Source: Lelliottia nimipressuralis (GTDB taxonomy: Bacteria > Pseudomonadota > Gammaproteobacteria > Enterobacterales > Enterobacteriaceae). Taken from it: a stretch of DNA of 64,000 nt. Where the stretch lies: assembly GCF_004402045.1 (NCBI RefSeq), contig NZ_SOMG01000015.1, positions 1 through 64,000 of the forward strand. Reading direction: 5' to 3'. The notes under the pieces are model-generated. The model was not told where the DNA came from. It did no database searches and worked only from the letters and a program-made list of their open reading frames with translations. Each line of letters starts with the position of its first letter. Positions within the stretch are counted from its first letter, which is position 1. A program made the translations under genes and the position numbers. Shown here piece after piece: positions 10,217 to 21,742 of this stretch.

Positions 10217-10941
10217 TGATTTCCCTGAAAAATGTTTCTAAATGGTATGGGCACTTTCAGGTGCTGACCGACTGCTCCACCGAAGTGAAAAAAGGTGACG
10301 TAGTAGTGGTATGCGGGCCGTCCGGTTCCGGTAAATCGACGCTGATCAAAACCGTCAACGGACTGGAGCCGGTGCAGCAGGGTGAGATCGTCGTCAACGG
10401 CACCAAAGTCAACGACAAGAAAACCAATCTCGCCCAGCTTCGTTCTCACGTTGGAATGGTGTTCCAGCATTTTGAGCTGTTCCCTCACCTCTCCATTATT
10501 GAGAACCTGACCCTGGCGCAGGTAAAAGTACTTAAGCGTGATAAAAAAGCGGCGCGCGAGAAAGGTCTGAAACTGCTGGAACGCGTTGGGCTCTCGGCGC
10601 ACGCCGATAAGTTCCCGGCGCAGCTTTCTGGCGGCCAGCAGCAGCGCGTGGCGATCGCCCGCGCGCTGTGCATGGATCCCGTTGCGATGCTGTTTGATGA
10701 GCCAACGTCGGCGCTCGATCCTGAGATGATCAATGAAGTGCTGGACGTCATGGTCGAACTGGCGCACGAAGGGATGACCATGATGGTGGTGACTCACGAA
10801 ATGGGCTTTGCCCGTAAAGTGGCGAACCGCGTGATCTTTATGGATGAAGGGAAAATCGTGGAAGACTCGCCGAAAGAAGAGTTCTTCGCGAATCCGAAAT
10901 CCGACCGCGCCAAAGACTTCCTCGCCAAAATCCTGCACTAA
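10216..10941 (+). CDS. gltL: Glutamate/aspartate ABC ATPase GltL
   Basis: The cytoplasmic ATP-hydrolysing subunit, 241 residues. It has Walker [10 protein letters not shown] (near residues 34-42), Q-loop [11 protein letters not shown], signature [15 protein letters not shown], Walker [14 protein letters not shown] and switch VVTHEMGFA. It is the last gene of the gltIJKL operon, with a perfect stem-loop 9 nt after the stop. Confidence 0.97.
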   Translation: MISLKNVSKWYGHFQVLTDCSTEVKKGDVVVVCGPSGSGKSTLIKTVNGLEPVQQGEIVVNGTKVNDKKTNLAQLRSHVGMVFQHFELFPHLSIIENLTLAQVKVLKRDKKAAREKGLKLLERVGLSAHADKFPAQLSGGQQQRVAIARALCMDPVAMLFDEPTSALDPEMINEVLDVMVELAHEGMTMMVVTHEMGFARKVANRVIFMDEGKIVEDSPKEEFFANPKSDRAKDFLAKILH

Positions 10942-10949
10942 CCTTGTCG

Positions 10950-10973
10950 GTGCGCAATCTGCGGATTGCGCAC
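10950..10973 (+). other. Perfect stem-loop after gltL
   Basis: GTGCGCAATC and GATTGCGCAC form a perfect 10-bp stem around a TGCG tetraloop, directly after gltL. No T-run follows, so it is more likely an mRNA 3'-end stabiliser or a weak/factor-assisted terminator than a classical intrinsic one. Confidence 0.6.
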
Positions 10974-11061
10974 TGCCTCACGCTTTCGCTCACTTCTTCT
11001 CGTCGGCGTCACATTGCAGCGTTAACCTTGTCACAAAATAACGCTATGAATGGAGAACGCT

Positions 11062-12003
11062 ATGGCACAACCCATCATTATCGATTGCGACCCGGGTCAT
11101 GATGACGCGATCGCACTCGTCCTTGCACTTGCCTCCCCCGAACTCGACGTCAAAGCCGTCACCTCTTCTGCCGGAAACCAGACGCCGGATAAAACCCTGC
11201 GTAACGTTTTGCGCATGCTGACGCTGCTTAACCGCCCCGATATTCCCGTCGCCGGCGGAGCCGTCAAGCCCCTGATGCGCAAGTTAATTATTGCGGATAA
11301 CGTGCATGGCGAAAGTGGGCTGGATGGTCCTGTGCTGCCGGATCCGGGCTTCGCACCGCAAAACTGCACCGCCGTGGAGCTGATGGCGAAGGTGCTGCGT
11401 GAAAGCCCTGAGCCAGTAACGCTGGTTGCCACCGGACCGCAAACCAACCTCGCGCTGCTGCTGAACAGCTATCCGGAACTGCATCACAACATTGCCCGTA
11501 TTGTGCTGATGGGCGGCGCAATGGGGCTCGGGAACTGGACGCCGGCTGCCGAATTCAACATTTTTGTCGATCCCGAGGCCGCAGAGATCGTCTTCCAGTC
11601 CGGTTTGCCAGTTGTGATGGCGGGGCTGGACGTGACCCATCGCGCGCAGATTATGGCTGACGACATTGAGCGCTTCCGTTCCGTGGGTAATCCGGTCGCG
11701 ACAACGGTGGCTGAGCTACTCGATTTCTTTATGGAGTATCATAAAGCCGAGAAATGGGGATTCCACGGTGCGCCGTTGCATGATCCATGCACGATTGCCT
11801 GGCTGTTAAAACCGGAGATGTTTACCACGGTGGACAGATGGGTTGGCGTTGAGACGCAGGGAAAATACACCCAGGGCATGACGGTGGTGGATTACTACTC
11901 GCTGACGGGGAATCAACCGAATACAACGGTGATGGTGGATATCGACCGTCAGGCGTTTGTGGATTTACTGGCGGAGAGACTGGCTTACTATTCTGCGGCC
12001 TGA
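11062..12003 (+). CDS. rihA: Pyrimidine-specific ribonucleoside hydrolase RihA
   Basis: RihA hydrolyses uridine and cytidine to base and ribose for nucleoside salvage. The 313-residue product has the calcium-binding nucleoside hydrolase signature [11 protein letters not shown] at residues 8-18 and the second metal/active-site region [18 protein letters not shown] conserved [14 protein letters not shown] holds the C-terminal histidine and aspartate. The ATG at 11062 has GGAG 6 nt upstream; a start four codons earlier is less likely. The TGA stop is part of the palindromic repeat at 12001. The next gene, ybeL, is convergent. Confidence 0.95.
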   Translation: MAQPIIIDCDPGHDDAIALVLALASPELDVKAVTSSAGNQTPDKTLRNVLRMLTLLNRPDIPVAGGAVKPLMRKLIIADNVHGESGLDGPVLPDPGFAPQNCTAVELMAKVLRESPEPVTLVATGPQTNLALLLNSYPELHHNIARIVLMGGAMGLGNWTPAAEFNIFVDPEAAEIVFQSGLPVVMAGLDVTHRAQIMADDIERFRSVGNPVATTVAELLDFFMEYHKAEKWGFHGAPLHDPCTIAWLLKPEMFTTVDRWVGVETQGKYTQGMTVVDYYSLTGNQPNTTVMVDIDRQAFVDLLAERLAYYSAA

Positions 12004-12030
12004 TGCCCTCTCCCACGGGAAGAGGGAGCA
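12001..12030. repeat. GC-rich palindromic repeat, copy 2 (truncated)
   Basis: TGATGCCCTCTCCCACGGGA followed by AGAGGGAGCA. It begins with the same TGATGCCCTC as the copy at 370 and includes the rihA stop codon as its first three bases. Confidence 0.65.
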
Positions 12031-12036
12031 GACACT

Positions 12037-12064
12037 AAAAACGGCAACGTCGTTGCCGTTTTGC
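12037..12064. terminator. Bidirectional terminator between rihA and ybeL
   Basis: AAAACGGCAACG and the complementary GTTGCCGTTTTG close around a short loop with A and T tracts on either side. It suits both convergent genes. Confidence 0.85.
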
Positions 12065-12070
12065 TTTTAC

Positions 12071-12553
12071 CTAGGGTTCAAACGGCCGGCGCTGGAACTG
12101 ATCATGGCCGCATTTCGGACACAGCGGCAGTACATCAGGCGTATAGACCGCAATATGGTGATGGCATTTCTCACACACCAGGTTGCCCAGTCCCACAACT
12201 TCGCCACTCTGGTAGACGCCGTGGTGGTTCAAATCCTGAAAGACCTCGCGCCACTCCAGCTGCGTTTTGTCGGTGATATCCGCCAGCTCCTGCCACAGGC
12301 TCTCTTTTATCACCCTCATGAACACGCTGTCGGCGATCTCGTCCTGACTCTCTTCGTAGCTGCGCGCAAACTCTTCCAGGTCACGACGTACGGCGCGGGT
12401 CACCTCTTCCACTTCGGTTCGCGTTAACTCACCCGTTTGCGTCACCCGTGCACGCGCCTGTTCGACTAACGCGTCAATATCGCGCTCGCCGTTACGCAGC
12501 CGTTCCGTCAGTGTCGCCACCAGTTCGCGGTAAAATTGAGCAACCTTGTTCAT
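12071..12553 (-). CDS. ybeL: YbeL, zinc-ribbon protein of the DUF1451 family
   Basis: A 160-residue cytosolic protein of unknown function. The first two thirds are charged and helical, with a likely coiled coil at residues 5-75. The C-terminus has a zinc ribbon made of CEKCHHH near residue 128 and CPKCGHDQF near residue 146. I chose the second of two adjacent ATGs because GGGAGG lies 7 nt upstream and the product then matches the remembered E. coli length. In E. coli a block with hscC and djlC lies between this gene and rihA; here the two genes are adjacent. Confidence 0.9.
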   Translation of the reverse strand: MNKVAQFYRELVATLTERLRNGERDIDALVEQARARVTQTGELTRTEVEEVTRAVRRDLEEFARSYEESQDEIADSVFMRVIKESLWQELADITDKTQLEWREVFQDLNHHGVYQSGEVVGLGNLVCEKCHHHIAVYTPDVLPLCPKCGHDQFQRRPFEP

Positions 12554-12767
12554 CATTTTGCCTCCCGGGTAAGTAACTATTTCTAATAATAGACCTTATT
12601 TCATCACCGCTTTGTCAGGTGAAGCACAGACCCGGTAAATTCCTGCAAAGCGCATTTGTGCGAAAGGCTGTTTTGACGCGGACGTTTGGGCTATGCTATG
12701 CGGATCTGAATGACCACATCCATTGGCTACATTTGTAGCTGTATTGAAAACAGGACCACTGGCTGCC

Positions 12768-15350
12768 ATGCAAGAGCAATACCGCCCGGAAGAGATAGAA
12801 TCAAAAGTCCAGCAACACTGGGACGAGAAGCGCACCTTTGAAGTAACCGAAGACGAGAGCAAAGAGAAGTATTACTGCCTGTCGATGCTTCCCTATCCTT
12901 CTGGTCGACTACACATGGGCCACGTGCGTAACTACACCATCGGTGATGTGATTGCACGCTACCAGCGCATGCTGGGCAAAAACGTCCTGCAGCCTATCGG
13001 CTGGGATGCGTTCGGTCTGCCCGCGGAAGGCGCAGCGGTAAAAAACAATACGGCTCCGGCACCGTGGACGTACGACAACATCGCGTACATGAAAAACCAG
13101 CTCAAAATGCTGGGCTTTGGCTATGACTGGAGCCGAGAGCTGGCGACCTGTACCCCGGAATACTATCGCTGGGAACAGAAGTTCTTCACCGAGCTGTACA
13201 AAAAAGGCCTGGTGTACAAGAAGACCTCTGCCGTTAACTGGTGCCCGAATGACCAGACCGTTCTCGCAAACGAACAGGTTATCGACGGCTGCTGCTGGCG
13301 CTGTGACACCAAAGTTGAGCGTAAAGAGATCCCGCAGTGGTTTATTAAAATCACCGCTTACGCTGATGAGCTGCTGAACGATCTGGATAATCTGGACCAC
13401 TGGCCAGATACCGTTAAGACCATGCAGCGCAACTGGATCGGCCGTTCCGAAGGCGTGGAAATCACCTTCAACGTTGAGAACTATGACCAGACCCTGACCG
13501 TCTACACCACCCGTCCGGACACCTTCATGGGCGCGACCTACCTGGCCGTGGCCGCAGGTCACCCGCTGGCGCAGAAAGCGGCAGAAAACAATCCGGAACT
13601 GGCCACCTTCATCGACGAATGCCGCAACACCAAAGTGGCCGAAGCCGACATGGCGACGATGGAGAAAAAAGGCGTTGCGACAGGCTTCTATGCGAAGCAT
13701 CCACTGACTGGCGAAGCCATCCCTGTCTGGGCCGCAAACTTCGTTCTGATGGAGTACGGTACAGGTGCAGTAATGGCTGTTCCGGGTCACGATCAGCGCG
13801 ACTATGAGTTTGCCACCAAATACAACCTGCCGATTAAAGCCGTTATTCTGGCCGCCGATGGTTCTGAACCAGACCTGTCCGAACAGGCGCTGACCGAAAA
13901 AGGTACGCTGTTCAACTCCGGCGAGTTCAGCGGTCTGAGCTTCGAAGAAGGCTTCAACGCCATCGCCGATAAGCTGGCCTCCCTTGGGGTGGGCGAGCGT
14001 AAAGTTAACTTCCGTCTGCGCGACTGGGGCGTTTCCCGTCAGCGTTACTGGGGTGCGCCAATCCCAATGGTGACGCTGGAAGATGGCACCGTAATGCCAA
14101 CGCCTGAAGATCAGCTGCCGGTGATCCTGCCGGAAGACGTGGTCATGGACGGTATCACCAGCCCGATCAAAGCCGATCCTGAGTGGGCAAAAACCACCGT
14201 AAACGGCCAGCCTGCGCTGCGTGAAACCGACACCTTTGACACCTTTATGGAGTCATCCTGGTACTACGCGCGTTATACCTGCCCACAGTATCAGGACGGT
14301 ATGCTGGATTCCGATGCGGCAAACTACTGGCTGCCGGTAGATATCTACATCGGTGGTATCGAACATGCCATCATGCACCTGCTCTACTTCCGCTTCTTCC
14401 ATAAGCTGATGCGCGATGCCGGCATGGTGAACTCTGACGAACCAGCAAAACAGCTGCTGTGCCAGGGCATGGTGCTGGCGGATGCCTTCTACTACGTCGG
14501 CGTAAACGGCGAGCGTAACTGGGTTTCTCCGGTCGATGCTATCGTTGAGCGTGACGAGAAAGGCCGTATCGTGAAGGCGAAAGACGCCGCAGGTCATGAG
14601 CTGGTCTATACCGGCATGAGCAAGATGTCCAAGTCTAAAAACAACGGCATCGACCCGCAGGTGATGGTTGAGCGCTACGGCGCGGATACCGTGCGTCTGT
14701 TCATGATGTTTGCTTCTCCGGCAGACATGACCCTGGAGTGGCAGGAGTCTGGCGTTGAAGGCGCGAACCGCTTCCTGAAACGCGTCTGGAAACTGGTTTA
14801 CGAACACACCGCTCTGGGCGATGCCCCGGCACTGAACGCCGCCGCACTGACTGAAGATCAGCAGGCGCTGCGTCGTGATGTTCATAAAACGATTGCAAAA
14901 GTGACCGATGATATTGGTCGTCGTCAGACCTTCAATACCGCAATTGCGGCTATTATGGAACTGATGAACAAACTGGCAAAAGCCCCGCAGGACGGCGAGC
15001 AGGATCGTGCCTTAATGCGTGAAGCGCTGCTGGCCGTTGTTCGCATGCTGAACCCGTTCACTCCGCACGTCAGCTTCACTCTGTGGCAGGAACTGAAAGG
15101 CGAAGGCGATATCGACAACGCGCCGTGGCCACAGGCTGACGAAGCAGCGATGGTGGAAAACACGACGCTGGTCGTGGTCCAGGTAAACGGCAAAGTCCGC
15201 GGTAAAATTACCGTGGCGGTCGATGCAACCGAAGAACAGGTTCGCGAGCGCGCGGGCCAGGAAACTCTGGTCGCAAAATATCTTGAGGGCGTTACCGTGC
15301 GTAAAGTGATCTACGTACCGGGTAAACTGCTGAATCTGGTCGTTGGCTAA
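12768..15350 (+). CDS. leuS: Leucyl-tRNA synthetase
   Basis: A class I aminoacyl-tRNA synthetase that charges tRNA-Leu. The product has 860 residues. The HIGH motif appears as HMGH in [14 protein letters not shown] near residue 49, and the KMSKS motif as [12 protein letters not shown] near residue 619. The CP1 editing domain lies near 230-410 with [13 protein letters not shown]-terminal domain ends in [17 protein letters not shown]. The ATG at 12768 gives the conserved [13 protein letters not shown] start. lptE follows after 14 nt. Confidence 0.98.
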   Translation: MQEQYRPEEIESKVQQHWDEKRTFEVTEDESKEKYYCLSMLPYPSGRLHMGHVRNYTIGDVIARYQRMLGKNVLQPIGWDAFGLPAEGAAVKNNTAPAPWTYDNIAYMKNQLKMLGFGYDWSRELATCTPEYYRWEQKFFTELYKKGLVYKKTSAVNWCPNDQTVLANEQVIDGCCWRCDTKVERKEIPQWFIKITAYADELLNDLDNLDHWPDTVKTMQRNWIGRSEGVEITFNVENYDQTLTVYTTRPDTFMGATYLAVAAGHPLAQKAAENNPELATFIDECRNTKVAEADMATMEKKGVATGFYAKHPLTGEAIPVWAANFVLMEYGTGAVMAVPGHDQRDYEFATKYNLPIKAVILAADGSEPDLSEQALTEKGTLFNSGEFSGLSFEEGFNAIADKLASLGVGERKVNFRLRDWGVSRQRYWGAPIPMVTLEDGTVMPTPEDQLPVILPEDVVMDGITSPIKADPEWAKTTVNGQPALRETDTFDTFMESSWYYARYTCPQYQDGMLDSDAANYWLPVDIYIGGIEHAIMHLLYFRFFHKLMRDAGMVNSDEPAKQLLCQGMVLADAFYYVGVNGERNWVSPVDAIVERDEKGRIVKAKDAAGHELVYTGMSKMSKSKNNGIDPQVMVERYGADTVRLFMMFASPADMTLEWQESGVEGANRFLKRVWKLVYEHTALGDAPALNAAALTEDQQALRRDVHKTIAKVTDDIGRRQTFNTAIAAIMELMNKLAKAPQDGEQDRALMREALLAVVRMLNPFTPHVSFTLWQELKGEGDIDNAPWPQADEAAMVENTTLVVVQVNGKVRGKITVAVDATEEQVRERAGQETLVAKYLEGVTVRKVIYVPGKLLNLVVG

Positions 15351-15364
15351 GCGCGGGAGGAAAC

Positions 15365-15934
15365 GTGCGACAACTGGCAACAATACTCTTATCTCTGGCG
15401 GTGCTTGTCACCGCTGGCTGTGGCTGGCACCTGCGCAATACTACGGCGGTGCCTACTCAGATGAAAACAATGATCTTCGATTCCGGGGATCCGAATGGTC
15501 CACTCAGCCGGGCAATCCGTAATCAGCTGCGTCTGAACGGTGTGGAGATTGTCGAAAAACAAACACTGCGCCAGGATGTACCGTCTCTGCGTGTTATAGG
15601 TGGAGGTCTGTCGAGAGATACAGCCTCTATCTTCCAGGATGGCCGTACCGCAGAGTATCAGATGGTGTTGACGGTCGACGCGGCGGTGCTGATCCCGGGT
15701 AAAGATATCTACCCGATCAGCACGAAAGTGTACCGTTCGTTCTTCGATAACCCGCAGACGGCGCTGGCAAAAGATGCTGAACAGCAGATTATCATCAACG
15801 AAATGTACGACAAGGCGGCGGAACAGCTGATCCGTAAACTGCCAAGTATTGCAGCGTCAACCAAACAAGGATCTGACATTGTTGAAAAACCAGATGCCGG
15901 CACGCTTCCTGCTGCTACCTCTCTGGGTAAATGA
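15365..15934 (+). CDS. lptE: LPS assembly outer-membrane lipoprotein LptE
   Basis: LptE plugs the LptD barrel and helps insert lipopolysaccharide into the outer membrane. The product has 189 residues, with a lipoprotein signal ending in the lipobox LVTAGC (lipidated Cys19). The GTG start has GGGAGGA 3-4 nt upstream and follows leuS by 14 nt, so expression is likely coupled. The extreme C-terminus is shorter and different from the E. coli tail I remember, as expected for a poorly conserved region. It overlaps holA at the TGATG junction. Confidence 0.95.
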   Translation: MRQLATILLSLAVLVTAGCGWHLRNTTAVPTQMKTMIFDSGDPNGPLSRAIRNQLRLNGVEIVEKQTLRQDVPSLRVIGGGLSRDTASIFQDGRTAEYQMVLTVDAAVLIPGKDIYPISTKVYRSFFDNPQTALAKDAEQQIIINEMYDKAAEQLIRKLPSIAASTKQGSDIVEKPDAGTLPAATSLGK

Positions 15935-16965
15935 TGATCAGGCTGTATCCTGAACAACTCCGCGCGCAGCTCAATGAAGGGCTGCGCGCGGCGTATCTGC
16001 TTCTTGGAAACGATCCGCTCTTACTTCAGGAAAGTCTGGATGCCGTGCGACTTGCAGCTGCCGCGCAGGGCTTTGATGAACACCACACCGTCCAGTTGGA
16101 TAACAACACCGACTGGAACGCCCTCTTCTCGCTGTGTCAGGCGATGAGCCTTTTTGCCTCGCGCCAGACTATTCAGATCCTGCTGCCGGATAACGGTCCT
16201 AATGCGGCTATCAACGAGCAGCTCGCCACGCTGGTCAGCCTGTTACACAGCGATCTGCTCCTCATTGTACGTGGCAACAAGCTGACTAAAGCGCAGGAAA
16301 ACGCAGCATGGTTTTCCCAGCTCGCAACCCACGCGGTGCTGGTCACCTGTCAAACGCCTGAGCAGGCGCATCTGCCTAAATGGGTGGCAGCGAGAGCGAA
16401 GCAGAACAACCTTCAACTGGATGATGCGGCAAATCAACTGCTCTGCTACTGCTATGAAGGTAATCTGCTGGCACTGGCGCAGGCGCTGGACAGACTCTCC
16501 CTGCTGTGGCCGGATGGCAAGCTGACTTTACCGCGCGTTGAGCAGGCCGTTAACGACGCGGCGCACTTCACGCCGTTCCACTGGGTGGACGCGCTGCTGT
16601 CGGCGAAAAGCAAACGCGCCCTGCATATTCTGCAGCAGCTACGCCTGGAAGGGAGCGAACCCGTCATTCTGCTGCGTACGCTGCAGCGCGAGCTGTTGTT
16701 GCTGGTTACGCTCAAGCGACAGTCTGCCCATACGCCATTGCGCTCGCTGTTTGATAAACATCGGGTGTGGCAAAATCGCAGGGCTTTGACCACCGAGGCC
16801 ATCAACCGCCTGAGTCATGAACAGCTTCGTCAGGCTGTACAGCTTCTGATGCGCGCTGAGCTCACGTTAAAAAAAGATTATGGTCAGTCGGTCTGGGCAG
16901 AGCTGGAAAGCCTTTCTCTGCTGCTCTGCCATAAGGCGCTGGCAGACGTTTTTATTGATGGATAG
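15934..16965 (+). CDS. holA: DNA polymerase III delta subunit HolA
   Basis: The clamp-loader wrench subunit that opens the beta sliding clamp. The 343-residue product has the conserved start [20 protein letters not shown], an AAA+-like N-terminal half lacking a P-loop as expected, and a helical C-terminus. Two ATGs occur in tandem at 15931 and 15934. The second gives the familiar length and overlaps lptE by one base. nadD begins 1 nt after the stop. Confidence 0.95.
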   Translation: MIRLYPEQLRAQLNEGLRAAYLLLGNDPLLLQESLDAVRLAAAAQGFDEHHTVQLDNNTDWNALFSLCQAMSLFASRQTIQILLPDNGPNAAINEQLATLVSLLHSDLLLIVRGNKLTKAQENAAWFSQLATHAVLVTCQTPEQAHLPKWVAARAKQNNLQLDDAANQLLCYCYEGNLLALAQALDRLSLLWPDGKLTLPRVEQAVNDAAHFTPFHWVDALLSAKSKRALHILQQLRLEGSEPVILLRTLQRELLLLVTLKRQSAHTPLRSLFDKHRVWQNRRALTTEAINRLSHEQLRQAVQLLMRAELTLKKDYGQSVWAELESLSLLLCHKALADVFIDG

Positions 16966-16966
16966 T

Positions 16967-17623
16967 ATGCATTCTTTACAGGCCTTGTATGGCGGCACCT
17001 TCGACCCGGTACATTACGGGCATCTGAAGCCGGTTGAAATTCTGGCGAATCTGATCGGCCTTCAGCGCGTTATCATCATGCCCAATAACGTCCCGCCCCA
17101 TCGCCCGCAGCCCGAGGCGACCAGCGAGCAGCGAAAAGAGATGCTCGCTCTTGCCATCGCAGATAAACCGCTCTTCCGACTTGATGAGCGTGAGCTGCGT
17201 CGCGACACGCCCTCCTGGACGTCTCAGACGCTGCAGGAGTGGCGAGCCGAACAAGGGCCAGACCAGCCGCTGGCCTTTATCATCGGCCAGGATTCCCTAC
17301 TGAATTTCCCCACATGGCATCAGTATGAAACCATTCTGGAGAACAGCCATCTGCTCGTCTGCCGCCGTCCAGGCTACCCGCTGACCATGCGCGATGCACA
17401 GTACCAGCAGTGGCTGGAAGATCATCTCACCGATAATGTTGAAGATCTCCACAATCAGCCTGCCGGGAAGATTTATCTGGCGGAAACGCCGTGGTTCGAT
17501 ATCTCAGCGACCCTCATTCGCGAGCGTTTACAGCAAGGGTTAGCGTGTGACGATTTGCTACCGGCCCCGGTGCTGGCGTATATCCATACGCACGGTTTGT
17601 ATCAGAAAAGCGCAGATGAATAG
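16967..17623 (+). CDS. nadD: Nicotinate-nucleotide adenylyltransferase NadD
   Basis: NadD converts nicotinate mononucleotide and ATP to deamido-NAD in NAD synthesis. The 218-residue product has the nucleotidyltransferase motif [14 protein letters not shown] (T/HxxH) near residues 9-22 and the C-terminal [10 protein letters not shown] (ISSTxxR motif). The ATG at 16967 matches the family start. An ATG at 16958, inside holA, would add three residues. In E. coli and Salmonella cobC follows; here it does not. Confidence 0.95.
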   Translation: MHSLQALYGGTFDPVHYGHLKPVEILANLIGLQRVIIMPNNVPPHRPQPEATSEQRKEMLALAIADKPLFRLDERELRRDTPSWTSQTLQEWRAEQGPDQPLAFIIGQDSLLNFPTWHQYETILENSHLLVCRRPGYPLTMRDAQYQQWLEDHLTDNVEDLHNQPAGKIYLAETPWFDISATLIRERLQQGLACDDLLPAPVLAYIHTHGLYQKSADE

Positions 17624-17673
17624 CCGGAGGGCATAAAAAGCGGCTTATTGTTTATCCTGCCTTGACAGGGTAA

Positions 17674-18210
<537 letters not shown>

Positions 18211-18213
18211 TGC

Positions 18214-18681
18214 GTGAAGTTGCAGCTGGTCGCCGTCGGCACCAAAATGCCGGACTGGGTACAAACCGGTTTTACTGAATATCTGCGTCGTTTTCCAAAA
18301 GACATGCCGTTCGAACTGGTGGAGATCCCCGCCGGCAAGCGCGGCAAGAACGCTGATATCAAACGTATTCTCGATAAAGAGGGTGAACTGATGCTGGCTG
18401 CCGCAGGCAAAAACCGCATCGTCACCCTCGATATTCCAGGTAAGCCCTGGGATACGCCGCAGCTGGCGCACGAACTGGAGCGCTGGAAGCAGGATGGTCG
18501 TGACGTCAGTCTGTTGATTGGCGGGCCTGAAGGGTTATCCCCTGCCTGTAAAGCGGCAGCAGAACAAAGTTGGTCTCTCTCCGCGCTGACGCTTCCCCAC
18601 CCGCTCGTTCGGGTACTGGTAGCAGAAAGCCTGTATCGTGCGTGGAGCATTACTACCAACCACCCCTATCACCGCGAGTAA
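18214..18681 (+). CDS. rlmH: 23S rRNA pseudouridine-1915 N3-methyltransferase RlmH
   Basis: A SPOUT-family methyltransferase that modifies pseudouridine 1915 in helix 69 of 23S rRNA. The 155-residue product has the trefoil-knot SAM site at [14 protein letters not shown] near residues 101-114 and the ending [17 protein letters not shown]. The GTG start lies 3 nt after the rsfS stop. mrdA follows after 28 nt. Confidence 0.96.
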   Translation: MKLQLVAVGTKMPDWVQTGFTEYLRRFPKDMPFELVEIPAGKRGKNADIKRILDKEGELMLAAAGKNRIVTLDIPGKPWDTPQLAHELERWKQDGRDVSLLIGGPEGLSPACKAAAEQSWSLSALTLPHPLVRVLVAESLYRAWSITTNHPYHRE

Positions 18682-18709
18682 CGACTGACCAGGGTAGATT
18701 AAGCAGCGG

Positions 18710-20611
18710 ATGAAACTACAGAATTCTTTTCGCGACTATACGGCTGAGTCCGCGCTGTTTGTGCGCCGGGCGCTGGTCGCCTTTACGGGGATTTTGCTGC
18801 TTACCGGCGTGCTGATCGCCAACCTTTATAATCTGCAAATTGTCCGCTTTACCGATTATCAGACGCGTTCAAACGAAAACCGTATTAAGCTGGTGCCTAT
18901 CGCGCCCAGCCGCGGCATTATTTACGATCGTAACGGCACCCCGCTTGCGTTAAACCGCACCATCTATCAAATCGAGATGATGCCGGAAAAAGTTGATAAC
19001 GTTCAGAACACGCTGGAAGCGCTGAAGAGCGTTGTCGACCTTAATGATGACGATATCGCCGCCTTTAAAAAAGAGCGCGCCCGCTCTCACCGTTTCACCT
19101 CCATTCCGGTTAAAACCAATCTGACGGAAGTTCAGGTGGCCCGCTTTGCGGTGAACCAGTACCGTTTCCCCGGCGTGGAAGTGAAGGGTTACAAGCGTCG
19201 CTACTACCCTTACGGCTCCGCGCTGACGCATGTGATTGGCTACGTTTCCAAGATTAACGACAAAGACGTCGACCGCCTCGATAAAGACGGTAAGCTGGCA
19301 AACTACGCTGCAACGCACGACATCGGTAAGCTGGGAATTGAACGCTACTACGAAGATGTTCTGCACGGGCAAACCGGCTATGAAGAGGTTGAGGTTAACA
19401 ACCGTGGCCGCGTTATTCGCCAGTTGAAAGAAGTGCCGCCTCAGGCGGGGCATGACGTCTATCTCACGCTCGACCTGAAACTGCAACAGTACATTGAAAC
19501 CTTACTGGCGGGCAGCCGTGCTGCCGTTGTGGTTACCGATCCTCGTACCGGTGGCATTCTGGCGATGGTGTCAATGCCAAGCTATGACCCGAACCTCTTT
19601 GTTGACGGTATCTCCAGTAAAGACTATTCCGGTTTGCTTAATGACCCCAACACGCCGCTGGTGAACCGCGCGACGCAAGGGGTTTACCCGCCAGCCTCTA
19701 CGGTTAAACCGTATGTGGCGGTCTCGGCACTGAGTGCAGGCGTTATCAACCGTAATACCAGCCTGTTTGACCCGGGCTGGTGGCAGCTTCCAGGTTCAGA
19801 CAAGCGCTATCGTGACTGGAAAAAATGGGGCCACGGTCATCTGAACGTCACCAAATCGCTGGAGGAGTCTGCGGATACCTTCTTCTATCAGGTAGCTTAT
19901 GACATGGGTATCGACCGCCTGTCAGAGTGGATGAGCAAATTTGGCTACGGACATTACACCGGCATTGACCTTTCAGAAGAGCGTTCAGGCAACATGCCGA
20001 CGCGTGAATGGAAGCTGAAGCGCTTTAAAAAACCCTGGTATCAGGGTGACACCATTCCGGTGGGTATCGGCCAGGGCTACTGGACGGCAACGCCGATTCA
20101 GATGAACAAAGCCATGATGATCCTCATCAATGACGGTGTGGTGAAAGTACCTCATCTGCTACAAAGTACGGTTGAAGACGGTAAAAAAGTGCCCTGGAAC
20201 CAGCCGCACGAAGCGCCTGTCGGTGACATTCATTCCGGCTTCTGGGAAATCGCGAAAGACGGTATGTACGGCGTGGCAAACCGCCCGAACGGTACCGCGC
20301 ATAAGTATTTTACCGGCGCACCGTACAAGGTGGCCGCGAAATCGGGTACTGCGCAGGTGTTTGGTCTGAAAGCCAACGAAACCTATAACGCACACCGCAT
20401 TGCCGAACGTCTGCGTGACCATAAGCTGATGACGGCGTTTGCCCCTTATGATAACCCGCAGGTCGCGGTGGCGATGATTCTGGAGAACGGCGGTGCTGGG
20501 CCAGCAGTAGGGACCATCATGCGCCAGATCCTTGACCACATTATGCTGGGTGATAACAACACCGAACTGCCGGCTGAAAACCCGGCCGCCGCTGCGGCGG
20601 AGGACCAATAA
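18710..20611 (+). CDS. mrdA: Penicillin-binding protein 2 (MrdA)
   Basis: The elongasome transpeptidase that sets rod shape and is the target of mecillinam. The product has 633 residues: a short cytoplasmic tail, one membrane helix (about 22-44, [20 protein letters not shown]), a dimerisation/pedestal domain, and a transpeptidase domain. The active-site motif STVK is in [12 protein letters not shown] near residue 330, SAD is in [11 protein letters not shown], and KSGT is in [12 protein letters not shown]. It sits 2 nt before mrdB. Confidence 0.97.
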   Translation: MKLQNSFRDYTAESALFVRRALVAFTGILLLTGVLIANLYNLQIVRFTDYQTRSNENRIKLVPIAPSRGIIYDRNGTPLALNRTIYQIEMMPEKVDNVQNTLEALKSVVDLNDDDIAAFKKERARSHRFTSIPVKTNLTEVQVARFAVNQYRFPGVEVKGYKRRYYPYGSALTHVIGYVSKINDKDVDRLDKDGKLANYAATHDIGKLGIERYYEDVLHGQTGYEEVEVNNRGRVIRQLKEVPPQAGHDVYLTLDLKLQQYIETLLAGSRAAVVVTDPRTGGILAMVSMPSYDPNLFVDGISSKDYSGLLNDPNTPLVNRATQGVYPPASTVKPYVAVSALSAGVINRNTSLFDPGWWQLPGSDKRYRDWKKWGHGHLNVTKSLEESADTFFYQVAYDMGIDRLSEWMSKFGYGHYTGIDLSEERSGNMPTREWKLKRFKKPWYQGDTIPVGIGQGYWTATPIQMNKAMMILINDGVVKVPHLLQSTVEDGKKVPWNQPHEAPVGDIHSGFWEIAKDGMYGVANRPNGTAHKYFTGAPYKVAAKSGTAQVFGLKANETYNAHRIAERLRDHKLMTAFAPYDNPQVAVAMILENGGAGPAVGTIMRQILDHIMLGDNNTELPAENPAAAAAEDQ

Positions 20612-20613
20612 TC

Positions 20614-21726
20614 ATGACGGATAATCCAAACAAAAAATCGCTGTGGGATAAAATCCACATCGACCCAGCCATGCTGCTGATCCTGCTGGCTCTGCTGGTT
20701 TACAGCGCTCTGGTTATCTGGAGCGCCAGTGGCCAGGACATCGGCATGATGGAGCGCAAAATCGGCCAGATCGCGATGGGGCTGATTATTATGGTAGTGA
20801 TGGCGCAGATCCCGCCGCGCGTCTACGAAGGCTGGGCGCCCTACCTCTACATCTTCTGTATCATTTTGCTGGTTGCGGTTGATGCGTTTGGCGCCATTTC
20901 AAAAGGGGCGCAGCGCTGGCTGGATCTGGGTATCGTCCGTTTCCAGCCCTCGGAAATTGCCAAAATCGCCGTTCCATTGATGGTGGCTCGCTTTATCAAC
21001 CGCGACGTCTGTCCGCCGTCTTTAAAAAATACCGCCATCGCGCTGGTGCTGATTTTCCTGCCAACGCTGCTGGTTGCGGCACAGCCTGACCTTGGCACCT
21101 CAATCCTTATCGCCCTCTCCGGCCTGTTTGTCCTTTTCCTGTCAGGTCTGAGCTGGCGTTTGATTGGTATCGCAGTGGTGCTGATCGCGGCGTTCATCCC
21201 TATCCTCTGGTTCTTCCTGATGCATGATTACCAGCGCCAGCGCGTCATGATGCTGCTCGATCCGGAAACCGATCCGCTGGGGGCGGGCTATCATATTATT
21301 CAGTCCAAGATTGCGATTGGCTCTGGCGGCCTGCGCGGTAAGGGCTGGCTGCACGGCACGCAGTCGCAGCTGGAATTTTTACCGGAGCGCCACACCGACT
21401 TTATCTTCGCCGTACTGGCGGAAGAGCTGGGGCTGGTTGGCATCTTAATATTGCTGGCACTGTACGTCCTGCTGATCATGCGAGGATTATGGATTGCAGC
21501 ACGCGCGCAAACCACCTTTGGTCGCGTCATGGCTGGCGGGTTGATGCTGATTTTATTCGTTTATGTCTTCGTAAATATTGGTATGGTGAGTGGTATTCTG
21601 CCGGTGGTAGGCGTACCGCTGCCGCTAGTGAGTTACGGAGGCTCGGCACTGATCGTGTTGATGGCCGGGTTTGGTATCGTGATGTCGATCCATACCCACA
21701 GAAAAATGTTGTCAAAAAGCGTATAA
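20614..21726 (+). CDS. mrdB: RodA (MrdB), SEDS peptidoglycan glycosyltransferase
   Basis: A SEDS-family glycan polymerase partnered with PBP2. The 370-residue product has about ten membrane helices. Family-typical segments include [18 protein letters not shown], the long periplasmic loop [14 protein letters not shown]...[19 protein letters not shown], and [16 protein letters not shown]. It is encoded directly after its partner mrdA and 16 nt before rlpA. Confidence 0.97.
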   Translation: MTDNPNKKSLWDKIHIDPAMLLILLALLVYSALVIWSASGQDIGMMERKIGQIAMGLIIMVVMAQIPPRVYEGWAPYLYIFCIILLVAVDAFGAISKGAQRWLDLGIVRFQPSEIAKIAVPLMVARFINRDVCPPSLKNTAIALVLIFLPTLLVAAQPDLGTSILIALSGLFVLFLSGLSWRLIGIAVVLIAAFIPILWFFLMHDYQRQRVMMLLDPETDPLGAGYHIIQSKIAIGSGGLRGKGWLHGTQSQLEFLPERHTDFIFAVLAEELGLVGILILLALYVLLIMRGLWIAARAQTTFGRVMAGGLMLILFVYVFVNIGMVSGILPVVGVPLPLVSYGGSALIVLMAGFGIVMSIHTHRKMLSKSV

Positions 21727-21742
21727 AAATAAGGGGATCGGA

